From Allodiplogaster sudhausi (lineage: Eukaryota; Nematoda; Chromadorea; Rhabditida; Diplogasteridae): a stretch of DNA of 64,000 bases. The notes beneath the pieces are model-generated. The model had not been told where the DNA came from, made no database searches, and saw nothing but the letters and a program-made list of their open reading frames with translations. Of this stretch, positions 41,079 to 53,468 are shown in pieces (position 1 is the stretch's first letter; every line of letters begins with the position of its first letter). The translations under genes were made by a program, and so were the position numbers. The stretch spans positions 3,929,501 to 3,993,500 of the forward strand of contig CALZFC010000001.1 of NCBI GenBank assembly GCA_945643635.1, given 5' to 3'.

Positions 41079-44000
41079 TTAGTTGAATCCCTGGCACGTG
41101 ACGGCGTTGTTGGTCGTCTTCGCGATAAAGTCGCATAAAGCGGGGACTCGTGAGTAGACGCCTGAATATTGTGGCTATCTTTACAAACATAATATTTTTT
41201 ATGTCAAAAATAAGGGTTAGATTTATTGGTTGTGAAACATTATTTTGCTAATCTCGAAGTAAAATAAATATTTATTTTAATTTCCCTAAAAAACAAAACA
41301 AAAAAACAATTGTCCTTGCTGACCGAGGAGCTCTTCCTTGCATCCGAAGCCCCAAGACGTGATGCCGTACTGGAACCAACGGCCGTCGCCTGCCTGAACG
41401 ACAAGCGGATCGCCAGCGTCTCCCTGCAATGATGAATGGGCCATGAAATGGGCCCACGAATTAGGCGTAAAGTGGCTAAACACAAAAATCGGCCCTAAAA
41501 TTGGAAGTACTAACTAATAAAAAGAGCCGTAAAATTGAAAATGGTAGAGCTGAAAAAAAAGATTTGTAATGAGAAAGAGAAAAAAAATGCTGCTGCATGG
41601 CTTGCATAATTAGAGTTTACTATGCAGAAAATTTAAACACTAACAGTAGCCAACTAGTTGTTCATATTTTATAATTTTGGTAAGAATTCACTATATAAGA
41701 GTTAAATTTGTACACTTTTTTGCTCCCTTTTTTAAAATTCATGCCTGGCATGCGTCAAGGCCTTCGTGTCCGGCGCAGATGATGGACTCCTCCGGGTAGA
41801 TCCAAGGGTACTCCATCCCGCAAATCATGAGGTCCGCAAAGGGCACCTTCACCTGTTTCAGCTTCTTCGAGAGGCCGCTGCCAGCTGTATGCGATCAATT
41901 TTGATTTACATTTTAAAATATGGATTTAGAAAAAGAAAAAGAGTTTTTTTTGTCCCTGTGGGGAATTCAAACATGAGTTTTGTCTCCTTTAAGTTTGAGG
42001 ACCAACGTTTGGTGGGGCCCCAGCCCGTGACGTAGGCTTCGTTCAGCTGCTTCGGATCTCCGTTCGGGACGCACACTGGCTGGATGTGATCAGTGAAATT
42101 CAGCGGAGTCGCCAGCTGGAACGATGTGAGACTAACCAGCCTCTGTCTAAAGTTTGCAACATGTTCAAAACAATCTTATTTTGAACATGTTCACAGCAGA
42201 AGAATTGGCAATTTGCCCGCCTATCTTAATATAAATGTATTCCGAACATGTATCCAGGTCGTGATAACTTAAGCGCTTGTGTGCACTTCCTGTTTCCAAC
42301 TTCTGAGGTGGTCACTTGGTCAGAACAAGCACAAAAATGGAGAGACAACGCAGAGATGGAGACGCCTGTTGTGACGAGCAAAAGCTGCTTTGGTGCAGCT
42401 CTGGCTCGTCACAAATGAAATAGCACAAGACACAGAAAAAAAGACTTCGCCGGTCGTCTGGTGCATGACTCCATACTCTCCTTGCCGACCAAAGTACTCA
42501 CAGAAGCGACGAAATAGGACAGGTAGAGAAATAAAGACACTTTGTACATCTTCGTCTTACTCAAAAAGGTGCGAAGTGTCTTCTTTTCTCTCCGTGTACT
42601 ATTTCGTCGCTTATGTGAGTACTTTGGTCGGCCAGGAGAGTATGGAGGTCATGCACCGGACGACCGGCAACGTCTTTTTTCTCTGCCATATGCTATTAAG
42701 CAGTAGATTTGTTAGAATGTGTTAAGTACGAGATGTTGACAGCTTGTTCTCAACCTGTGACTATTCTTATGTTTCTCAGAGAATTTAGGTGTACTGGTGT
42801 TGTATGTATTCTGTAAAGAAAGACTGCCGATTTCAGAAAACCTAAACATTTCCCGAACATTTGCTCCTACAAGTCACGCCACATGAGAATCTTAAGAATA
42901 TATGCAATGCACTCGTGACCCCACAATTTTGGGCAGTACTGTAGGATCAGAGTTGAAGAAAAATACGGCAGATTTGAAGCTTCAACTTATATTACCAAGC
43001 TGTAAAGATGAGAAGAGGCAAACCTCAAGGAGTGCAATATCGTTTAGGATATTCCCAAGATGATACTGCGGATGAAGGTGGATGGATTTGACGGTAACGA
43101 CTTGCTCGCCTTTTTCATTGCTTAAAAAAGCTTCTTTTCCTCATTTGATTTTTTTTTTAAATTGATTGAAATTATTTTATATTTATATCACTAAATTGAA
43201 TTAAGAAAAAAAAAATTAACCAGAAGAAAGACTTTAATTATTGAAAAAATAGTAAAACAAAAAAGAAGATAAGAGATGGTTTAACGAAATGCCGAACTTC
43301 TTGGACTCTTCGAAGACGCCCGCCTTGACCTTGTACGACTTGGGGTTCATGTCGTTGTAGACACAGTGGGCGGCTGTCATCACCCAGTTCTGGTCGATGA
43401 TCGAGCCGCTGCACTCGAGGTCGCAGCCGGAGAACCAGCCTAAATTTTTGAAAAATAATTTTTTTTTAATTTTTTTAAATAAAAAATTTCCTGCATAGTT
43501 TCTTATAATTTTCAACAAAATACATTATTTTAATCTGATTTTTAAGCATTTCTCATATTGCGTATTAGTGCATAGCAACAGACGTCAGTCCCGAACACAA
43601 CTTCAAAGTTGCTAAAAACGCGGCCCGTATTCGGCACCCGAGACTGTGCGCGTTTATCGAAACACATACCGTTGACGCACCAGACGACCTGCCACGGCCA
43701 CGAGTAGGGCGTCGCGGTGGCAGCACCGCTAGTAAGGTTGGCACCAGAGCGCGGCATCGTCATGTTGTTATGCGGCGACACGGGTGTCCGGCCGCAGCTG
43801 CGAATTGAAAAAGTTTCTGTTACTCTTTTCATTTTCCCTTTTTCCTCTGTTTGTTTCAATTATTTCTACTCTTTGTACCCTAGAACTTTACCCGTTTTCT
43901 TTGTCTTTATACTGTATTATTACTCTCTTTTTTCTGTTCATCTGTAAAATATTATAGAAAGAGAGGAGAACGATAGAATTAAGGAATTGAACAAAAAAGA

Positions 44001-44084
44001 AAAACGAATAATTCTACAAAAAACATACTCTGGTGTCGCTAGCACGACTGCCGCCAACGATGTGAGAAGTGCGGATGTCCACAT
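41079..44084 (-). CDS. Serine protease homologue P4 (S195A), trypsin family
   Basis: Eight exons: 44084-44029, 43797-43670, 43439-43298, 43120-43024, 42115-42007, 41884-41745, 41423-41324 and 41161-41079; 284 aa. Signal peptide MWTSALLTSLAAVVLA. The S1 fold is recognisable from [16 protein letters not shown] (His57) and NDIALLE (Asp102). But the active-site motif is GDAGDP instead of GDSGGP, and the zymogen activation site IVGG is replaced by TSGA. It should therefore be secreted but catalytically dead. Intron 6 starts with GC (CAG|GCATGA). An AG directly before the ATG fits SL trans-splicing. AATAAA lies about 30 nt beyond the stop. Intron 4 is unusually long (about 900 bp). Confidence 0.88.
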
Positions 44085-44086
44085 CT

Positions 44087-45499
44087 AAATGATAAAATGC
44101 ATGCAGCTTGCATATACTGATACAATTGACTCAAACACATGAGAGGACATAAGAGCTAGATAATGATGACTCCTTTAAAAGCCGCGTGAACGTATTGTCC
44201 GTCAAAATTATTGTTCTTTCGTTCTCGTACGCTGTCGGTATCCCTTTTATTCGCCCTTTTTTTGATAAGCTAAATGTCATTGTATTCTTTCGACTCCCAC
44301 TTATTTTCCATGCTTCTTCTCTTCCTAATATCCTTCTGCATTCTATTTCATGCTTTTTTTCTTGATCCCAGTCTTTTGTGAACAAAGAGCACATTATTAC
44401 TACGGAGGGGTAATGCCAAGTTTGAAAAGAGAGTTATGACGAGCTGATATGAGTATGCGAAACATCACTTCATTTGTTCCTTGTGACAGCTCGCACGACT
44501 TTTTTGTGCTAAAATATTACTTGAAATGTCACGGTCAACCGAAAAAATACATTAGTCAGGTTTACAAAAAACCATTCCCCGTCTTGTAAGGTGGCAAGAG
44601 TAGTCCAGTTGTGTGACTTTGTTGGAGCGAAGTGCGGCAGCCTCTACTGGGCTGGGGCGGAGTCCTTCAGCCTATTGTACGAGCCGCAGCGCAGGCAGAC
44701 CACTCGGAATTGTCTGCATTCGGCTACCCAACCAACTGCCTCCTCCTCGAGCAGCCCTTTCGTGAATTCTCCAATGAAGCATATCTTCTACGCTCTCTTC
44801 GCACAAAATTTGCACTTGAGATCAAAGACCAAATGTGCATAAGTACGATGGATTGGACCACATTTTCTACTGCAATCCGTCGGAATAAAATGAGAATTTC
44901 TCGGCTTCGAATTTATCAAATTTAACAACTCCTGTTTCACTCGATCGTTCTCGTCTGAATGGCGAGACTGATTGTGAATAAATAACATCAGCCATTTCAT
45001 CATGTTCTGCGGTTTTTAAATTGATCCACAATCTCTCTTTTCTCTTTCTTCACTCTTGACGACTCTCTTTTGTAACCTCACGTTCGCCACGTGTTTATTG
45101 TGTAGTATCGCAAACGGCGATTCCTATCACCTTGGCCAGCTTCAACCGTGCTCTTCCAGTGTAAAGGCCTTCGAGCAGTTCGAACGTGGCCTCGCTTCTG
45201 CCACTCATTGTCTCTCTCGGACAACCTCATCTCTCTTCTTCGTCTATGTATTAATCTTGTATTATAACTATTTGAGCTGGCTTACTAGTAAACTCTTAAA
45301 GATTAAAGTCTTTCATCCCAAAATACACAGCAGGTCAAATAAATTTCTTCTCCCTTTCGCATAATATGATAATCCATAGAGATATTGCTAATTTTGCACC
45401 AACTGCGAAGTACTTTTGTATGTATGTATCTATGTACATATTCGGAGTCTTTATCTTCATTATCACTCGTGATGTTAGTTGTAAATACAATTAGTTGTG
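44087..45499. other. Protease intergenic block, duplicated
   Basis: Upstream region of P4 and 3' flank of P3. Blocks here recur in order at 47810-49355 and, more diverged, at 51828-53468 and 56441-57000 (for example CCCTTTTATTCG, TTCGACTCCCAC and GAACAAAGAGCACA). The whole gene-plus-promoter unit was evidently duplicated. Frames at 44591-44925 have no recognised product. Confidence 0.6.
44263..44269. promoter_or_regulatory. GATA-type site upstream of P4
   Basis: TGATAAG 179 bp upstream of the P4 start, in a block conserved upstream of all four protease genes. TGATAA is the consensus for intestinal GATA factors (ELT-2 type) in nematodes. Confidence 0.45.
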
Positions 45500-47807
45500 T
45501 CACTGGCACGTGACGGCGTTGCTGGTCGTCTCCGCGATGAAGTCGCAATATGCGGAGACTCGGGAGTAGACGCCTGAATATTGCGTTTTGAAGATTTGGA
45601 TCCATGATAATTTTATGTTAAAGAATTTTTTTTGTAATAATTCATGAAAAACAAGTACTTATTTTAATTTATCAAAAAAATTAACAAATGACCCATGATG
45701 TCGTCCTTGCATCCGAAGCCATAATTTGTGATGCCGTACTGGAACCAGCGGCCATCGCCGGTCTGAAGGACGAGCGGGCCGCCATAGTCGCCCTTCAATG
45801 TTGAGTGAGCCGTAAAATGATTAAACGCGAACAATCGGCCGTAAAATTGGAACTACAAACATATAGGGCCGGAAAATTGGAAATAATGGCGTTGCAAATA
45901 AATATAAATTTTTTTATCCTAATCAAGACAATAAGCTGTAATTTGTAGAGAGAAAAAGAGTGCTGCTTGTGTAATTTGAGTTAAATTTAGCCAGCTATGT
46001 ACATTAGATACTATTTTCTCATATTCTATTCTTTTGATTTTAAGTTAAACGAATTAAATTTATATATTTTTGCTCACTTATTTAAATAACATACCTGACA
46101 TGAGTTGAGGCCCTTATCTCCTGCGCAAATCATGATCTCATCATGGAACATGACCGGGTACTCGTTGTAGCAAAGCTGGTCATCCGCAAAGGGCACCTTC
46201 ACCTGCTTCAGCGTCTTCGAGAGACCGCTGCCGTCTGTGTGCAAGTTATTTTGGTTCACATTTAAAATATCGATTTAGACAAAGCAAAAGAGGGTTTTTT
46301 GTGTGCGCGTTCATGCAATGGTCAGCACAAAATGTTTTTTGCATTAAGTGAGTTGTATTTGAAGAATTTGATAATGATTGAAAAGATTATGATGGATGAG
46401 GAGAGTCAATGAAGCTCGAAACGCAACCGTAATCTATTTGAATTTTACTGATGTATATGGAAATACATGCTTGGAGTTATGCAAGGCACAGGGCGCGAAT
46501 TCAAACATGAGTTTCGGCACCCTCACGTTTAATTTTTCCTACCCTTCTTGGCGCCCCAGCCCGTGACGACGGCGTTGTTCGGCGGCCTCGCGACATCGTC
46601 GTCACCGTTGGGGACGCACACCGGCTGGATGTGGTCAGTGAAGTTCAGCGGAGTCGCCAGCTGGAACGATGACAGGCTAACCATAAGATATTTGCTAAGG
46701 TACCATAAGGATCCTTACAAGACTCATTATTCATGAAGAAAAGGCCTGAATTGGCGGTGTATTCGATCTAACAATAAGCACATAGGAGGCCTATGGTGCT
46801 TACAGGGGCTATCCACTGGCCTGCAGTGAGAAGGAAGAGAATCCAAGACAAGTACGACAGATTTTAAGTTTCAGCTAAAATCTGCCGTATAAAGGCGAGA
46901 TGAGACAAACCTCAATGAGTGCAACATTGTTTAGAGGAAACCACGGATGGTACCGCGGGTGCATGTGGATCGATTTCACGGTAACGACCTGCTCGCCTTC
47001 TTCGTTGCTGTAAAAAAAATAAATTTTTCATTTATTTAATTTTTCATAATTCATATATTATATTAAAAAGAAATAGAACAATCACTACATTAAATTAAGA
47101 AAAAAAATGTCAAAAGAAAGAATGGCGAACTTCTTGGACTCGTCGAAGACGCCCGCCTTGACTTTGTACGACTTGGGGTTGACATCTTCAAGGAAGCAGT
47201 GGGCCGCAGTCAGCACCCACTTCTCATTGATGATCGAGCCACCGCAGTCAAAGTCGCAGCCACGGGTGAACCAGTCTGAATTTGTAGAAATTTATTTTAG
47301 TTTACTCGTGCACATCAATAGACGAGAAGCAAAATATGTATTTGAACACTGCCTAAAACGTGGCCCGACATGTTCGGCACCCTAGACTATGCGAGTTTAT
47401 CAAAACACGTACTGTTGACGCAGAAGACGATCTGCCACGGCCACGAGTAGGGCGTCGCGGCGTCGGCACCAAAGGTAAGGTTGCCGCTGTTGTGCGGCAT
47501 CGTGATGTTGAGATACGGCGACACGGGTGTTCGGCCGCAGCATCCGATTCCAAAGGTTTTTACTCTTACTCTTTTTACTCTGTTTGTTCTAACTCTTTTT
47601 ACTCTAGGTCTTCTTTGCCCGTTTTGTTAGTCTTTATACTGTATTATAACTCTATAATTTTTCATTTATCCGTAAAATATTTTAGAAAGAGAGGACTGAT
47701 AGAAAGATGGAATGGAACGAAAAAAGATATAACTTAACAAAAAAAACTTACTCTGGTGCCGCTAGCGCGATCGCCGCAAATGATAGGAGTATTGCGAATG
47801 TCTTCAT
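45500..47807 (-). CDS. Serine protease homologue P3 (S195Y, D102N), possibly decaying
   Basis: Eight exons by homology: 47807-47752, 47540-47413, 47275-47131, 47007-46911, 46660-46543, 46234-46095, 45792-45693 and 45573-45500; 285 aa. Signal peptide MKTFAILLSFAAIALAAP. His57 is kept (TAAHC). Asp102 is Asn (NNVALIE), Ser195 is Tyr (GDYGGP) and IVGG is TFGA. The AG acceptor expected before exon 2 has become TG (GGATG|CTGCGG). A downstream CACAACAG|C could serve as an in-frame cryptic acceptor, deleting about 17 residues including the pro-region cysteine. The stop comes three residues early relative to P1 and P4 (CQ-stop, where they have CQG.N). AG abuts the ATG. Non-catalytic at best; may be a pseudogene. 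Confidence 0.82.
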
Positions 47808-47809
47808 CT

Positions 47810-49355
47810 AAAGGATAACATGCATGCAGGTAGCATGTGTTGATACTATTGTCTCAATGACACGAGAGAACAAGAAAAAATAATGATTCCGCTGACGACT
47901 TCTTTAAAAGCCGCGCGAACATATTGAACGTCAAAATTATTGTTCTTTCGTTCTCGTACGCTGTCTGTATCCCTTTTATTCACGCTTTTTGATAAGCTAA
48001 ATGTCATTGTATTCTTTCGACTCCCACTTAATTTCCATGCTTCTTCTCTTACTAATATCTTTCTGCATTCTATTACATGCTTTTTTTCTTCATCATAGTG
48101 TTTTGTGAACAAAGAGCACATTATTACTACGGACGGGAAATGCCAAGTTTGAAAAGAGAGTTATGACGAGCTGATATGAGTATGCGAAACATCACTTCAT
48201 TTGTTCCTTGTGACAGATCGCATCGACTTTTTTGTGCAAAGATCACGGTCAACCGAAATGTGAGAAAAATACAATAGTCACGTTACCGAAATCACTCCCC
48301 GACTTGCACACATCCTTTCGCAACGGTGATTGTGTGTCGTGTAAATGATTGATTATATTTTCTCAACTTTTTAATGGTTCTAGTCTTCTAAAGTGCTAAG
48401 AATTGTCGATGTGTGTGACTTTGTAGGAGTCAAATGCGGTATTCTCTATTAGTCTGGAGCGGAGTGCCTCAGCCTACTGTACGAGCAGCTGACCAGGTAG
48501 TCTTCAAGCGACATTGCCTGCAACAGAAGCCGATAAGGTGGCTTCTCGAGGGCGGCAATGCAGCAATAAGAGAGGTTGAGTAATCATTAGACGACGCTGC
48601 AGCCTCTGCACTGCGGACAGCCAGAAGTGATTATCTTCGACGCTCTCTCCGCGCCAAATTCGCACATGAGCTTCATGACCAAATGTGCAAAAAAGTGCAA
48701 TGGATTGCACCAAATTTCTACAGTTACACGTTAGAAGGAAATGAGAATATCTCAGCTTATAATTTACTAAATTCAACTATTGTTGCACCCATCGATCTGT
48801 TTCGTCTGAATGGGCAGACAGTTAATAACATCAACACTCCACATTCCGTGAACGGCTCCTTTAATTGATCAATAATCTCCTGTTCTTCTCTTTCTCTCCA
48901 ACTGCTCGCTAGACAACTCTCTTTTTCAACCTCGCTTTTGTTACTGTTTATTGTGGCATATCATTATTACCTTGGCGTTAGCTTCAACCGTGCACTTCCA
49001 GAGTAAACACACCGAACAGTTCGAGCGTGGCCCTCCTCATATATCTCGGACATCCACATCTCTCTTCTTCATCTATTTATTAATCCTGTATTATAACTAT
49101 TTGAGTTGGTTTACTACTAAACTCTTAAAGTTTAAAGACTTTCATCCCGCTCTACACAATAGACCCCATGAACAAATTCGGAGTCAAACGCAAAGGGCAG
49201 CGCATCTTTTGCTCGTCTCCATTTCGCATAATGTGATAATTCATCGAAATATTGCTTGTTTCGCTCCAACTGTGAAATATGTTTTATATGAAAGTATGCA
49301 CATATTTGGAGTCTTTATCTTTCATTATCACTCGTGATATTAGTTGTAAATACAA
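47810..49355. other. Protease intergenic block, duplicated
   Basis: Homologue of 44087-45499 (P3 upstream plus P2 3' flank). No clear gene. The frames that are open here do not correspond to those open in the other copies, which argues against coding. Confidence 0.55.
47990..47996. promoter_or_regulatory. GATA-type site upstream of P3
   Basis: TGATAAG 183 bp upstream of the P3 start, at the position equivalent to the P4 site. Confidence 0.45.
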
Positions 49356-51825
49356 TTAGTTATGGCACTTGACGGCGTTCTTGGTCGTCGCCTCGATGAA
49401 GGAGCAATAAGTGGACACTCGCGTGTAGACACCTGAATATTGAGTTTTGAACATTTGTATTTATGATAATTTTTTTATGGTAAAATTTTTTCAATTATAA
49501 TAATTCATGTAAACTTTTTTTCAGTTAATCTTAAAATAAAACAAATACTTATTTTAATTAAAAAAAAAATGTTCCTACTGACCCCTGAAGTCGTCCTTGC
49601 ATCCGAAGCCATAATTCGTGATGCCGTACTGGAACCAGCGGCCGTCGCCGGTCTGAAGGACGAGCGGGCCGCCGTAGTCGCCCTTCAATGTTGAGTGGGC
49701 CGTAAAATGGCAACATGAAGTGGCCATGAAATGACTACACGCAAAAAATCGAGCCGTAAAATTTTATGTACTAGCATTGAGGGCCGGACAATTGGAAATG
49801 ATTGAGTTGCAAATAAATAAAACTTTTTTCTCCAATCAAAACAATAAGCTGAGATTTGAAGAGAGAAGGAGTGTGCTGCAGCATGCTTGCGTAATTTAAG
49901 TTGATTGTGAAGAAAATTTAGCCAGTTACGTTAGCTACTTTTTTCATACTTTATTCTTTTGATTTTAAGTTGAAAGAGTTAAATTTATATATTATTTGCC
50001 TTCTTTTTTTTAAACATACCAGACATGAGTTGAGGCCCTCATCTCCGGCGCAGATCATGACCTCATCCTGGTAGATGCCCGGGTACTCGTAGTTGCAAAG
50101 CATGTAGTCCGCAAAGGGCACCTTCACCTGCTTCAGCGTCTTCGAGAGATCGCTGCGCTCTGTGTGCGAGTTATTTTGGTTTAGATTTAAAATATCGATT
50201 TAGAAAAAGAAAAAGAGGACGGCGTTTTTCGTGTGTGCGTTCAATCAATGATCAGTACAAATTGTTTTGTTGCATTAAGTGCGTTGTATTTGAAGAATTT
50301 GATAATGAGTCAAGGGAGTTCCAAGCTCAATCGTAATATATTTGAATTTTATTGACCACTGTATGTAGGATTACATGCTTGAAATTATGCGAGGCAAAAG
50401 GCGCGAATTCAAACATGAATTTCGGCTCCCTTAAGTTTACTTTTTCCTACCCTTCTTGGCGCCCCAGCCCGTGACGAAGGCGTTGTTCGGCGGCCTCGCG
50501 ACATCGGCGTCTCCGTTGGGGACACACACCGGTTGGATGTGGTCGGTGAAGTTGAGCGGAATCGCCAGCTGGAACGATGATAGACTAACCATAAGATATT
50601 AGGCTAAGGTAGGCTAAGGTACCATAAGGATCCTTAGCCTCCTTATTCATAAAGAAAAGGCCTTAATTGGCCGTGTATTCGTTCTAAGCACAGAGGAGGC
50701 CTCTGGTGCTTACTGGAGCTATCAACTGGCCCAGAGTGAGTAGGACGAGAATTGAAGATAATACAATGCTATGTATTAAGATGAGAAGAGACAAACCTCT
50801 ATGAGTGCAATATCGTTCGGAGGAAACCACGGATGGAACCGGGGGTGAATGTGGATCGATTTAACAGTCACGACCTGCTCGCCTTCTTCGTTGCTTAAAA
50901 AAAAGTATTTTTCGTTCATTTGATTTTTCATTATTCATTTAATTTTTTTTTATAAATAGCTTTCACTAAATTAAATTAATGATAACAAGAAAAAATAATC
51001 AAAAGCTTGAATGCCGAACTTTTTGGACTCGTCGAAGACGCCCGCCTTGACTTTGTACGACTTGGGGTTCAAGTCTTCAAGAAAGCAGTGAGCGGCAGTC
51101 ATCACCCACTTCTCATTGATTATCGAGCCACCGCACTCAAAGTCGCAGCCGCCGGAGAACCAATCTAAATTTGTAGAGAGAAGAAATTCATTTTTCTCAT
51201 TAAAACATTTCCTAGATTAAAAAAAAAATTTTCAACAAAAAAGTTCTACTCTCATTTTTAAACATTTTAATGTATTCGCTCACAGTATCTTACTCATGCG
51301 CAGCAATAAATGTCTGACCAGAAGCAATCTGTTTCAATGATGCCTAAAACGCGGCACCACTTGCTAGGCACCCTAGACTGTGCGTGTTTGTCGTAACACG
51401 TACTGTTGACGCACAAGACGATCTGCCACGGCCACGAGTAGGGCGTCGCGGCGTCGGCACCGGCGGTAAGGTTGCCGCTGTTGTGCGACATCGTGATGTT
51501 GAGATGCGGCGACACGGTCGTCCGGCCGCAGCTGCTTATTGTAAATACAACTCTTTTTACTCTCTTTTATTTTTCTTCTTATTCTTTTAACTATTACACT
51601 TTTACTCTTTCTCTTCCTACTCTTATTCTTTTTACTCTTTGTATTCTAGAGCATTGCTCGTTTTGTTAATCTTTTTTCATGAAAAATATGTAGACTATTG
51701 GAGAATGGGAGGAGAACGATAGAAGGATGAAATGGAACAGGAAAAAATATTGTTCCAAAAAGAACTCACTCTGGTGCTGCTAGCGCGATCGCCGCAAACG
51801 AGATGAGAAGGATGGTTGTCTTCAT
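49356..51825 (-). CDS. Serine protease homologue P2 (S195Y), trypsin family
   Basis: Eight exons: 51825-51770, 51531-51404, 51164-51020, 50893-50797, 50568-50451, 50159-50020, 49682-49583 and 49432-49356; 286 aa, all in phase with GT-AG introns. Signal peptide MKTTILLISFAAIALAAP. His57 (TAAHC) and Asp102 (NDIALIE) are kept, but Ser195 is Tyr (GDYGGP), residue 189 is Asn and 192 is Leu (NSCL), and the activation site is TAGA instead of IVGG. The C-terminus GVYTRVSTYCSF is intact. The open frame without stops suggests selection for a non-proteolytic role, such as binding or scaffolding as in other serine protease homologues. Closest to P3 by the shared Tyr and TNYGFGCKDD segment. Confidence 0.9.
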
Positions 51826-51827
51826 CT

Positions 51828-53468
51828 AAAGGATAAAATACATACATACATGCATGTACATATGTATGTATGTATGTACATAAGCAGGTTGTGAAAAACA
51901 ACTTTCAGATCACCCGAACACAAAAGAAGGACATGAAGAAAAGTTAGCTGAACTGACAAACGGGGGTACTTTCAGCGAGTTCTATATTCATACATGTTTT
52001 TTTCTATATATACATATAATATATTCTATACATACGACCATATGAGGTGAAAAACAAGATATTATTTATTCACCAGAGAACTCAAATATAGTATTTCGGA
52101 TCATCATTTCAGAATTATGGTCATTTAAATCGAACGGTAGAGAATTAGCTACTGTAGATATTTGCTACGCTCCACTTTTGCAAGCTTTTTCAACCATAGA
52201 ACAGGCGTGATTGTACAATCTCGCGTGTTCTAGGGTCGAGAGAGCATGCACGCAGACAGCAAACAATATACATAGCTCTTTCGTTAAGGAGTACCGATCT
52301 TTTCAAACATGCTGTCCCCCCCCCCCTTTTATCCGAGCTCTGTTTGATAAGCTAAATGTCATTGTATTCTTCTGACTCCCACACACATTTTCTATGCTTC
52401 TTCGCGTACCAATATCCTTCTGCGTGTTTTGAGAACAAAGAGCACACAATTACTCCGAACGGAAAATGCCAAGTTTAGAAAGTGAAAAAAGACGAGAGCT
52501 GATAAGAGAGTATGCGAAACATCATCACGCCATTTGTCCCTGAGCCAGATTACATCCTTTTTTGTGCAAAAGTATTTCTTGAGATGTCATCACCAAGCGA
52601 AATGTGTGCATTAAAAATAGTGCTTCAGTCCGTCCAGAATGAATCTCTATCGGATATTCTATCTGGTTGTCTAGAAGGCTGTTGATCATCTTCTTTATCC
52701 CATTCGGCGAGAGATTTGTATTATCTCTTACGATTTTTTTTCATTATCTCTTGATTACTGGTTTCCTGCTCGTGAGTGATTCTGTACAACATGATTACGT
52801 TGTAAAGTATGACCATGAGTATTCATATGTATATCACAGCGCTGTAGTCATAATGTCCATCGTCGCCATCTTCAACGGTGCAGTTTAGGCGTGTCCTCTT
52901 TTCTGTTACTCCTGGTATCTGCTGTTCTCTTTCTTCACCCTTTCTTCTCTTGTTCTCCTCTCGCGGTTTGGTCTACTTCGGCGATCTTCTTTCTCTCTCT
53001 TCAACGGATTGTAATTAAACTTATGTTCATGTACGAAGTGAAGCGTTTGGTTAACATCCACGTCTCATTTTTATTTATATATTAATTCTAAATAATATCT
53101 TCTTGAGTTTGCTTACTAACTCTTATGGTATAAAGATCCCTGGCTATCCCCAGCAAATTCTTTGCATCGAAGCCTCATGGTCAGCACGAAGGAAGCTTGG
53201 TGAGGATTGTCTTCAAGGTCTTTAGCTATTTCCTGTAAATTCTTTGAATCGAAGTCCCAGTATGAAGCTTTCTTTCCGCGTTTGACAACATGGAAAAAGT
53301 ACAAATTCGGAGTCCTACAGAAGGCATGAAGGGTATGGCTTTAGCTCTTCGCCCTTCTTCTCCGTTCTTGCATGATTCATAGAACTATTTCTTATTTTAA
53401 ACAACTACAAAATATGTGTTTGGAGTCTTTATCTGCATTATTACGCGTGATATTGCTCGTAAATACAA
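51828..53468. other. Protease intergenic block, diverged copy
   Basis: Upstream region of P2 and 3' flank of P1, with a tract of TATG/CATA repeats at 51838-51882, a degraded MITE-like segment at 52130-52300 and the conserved TGATAAG block. No convincing gene. Confidence 0.5.
52345..52351. promoter_or_regulatory. GATA-type site upstream of P2
   Basis: TGATAAG 520 bp upstream of the P2 start; the extra distance relative to P3 and P4 is taken up by inserted sequence. A second GCTGATAAGAG lies near 52500. Confidence 0.45.
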
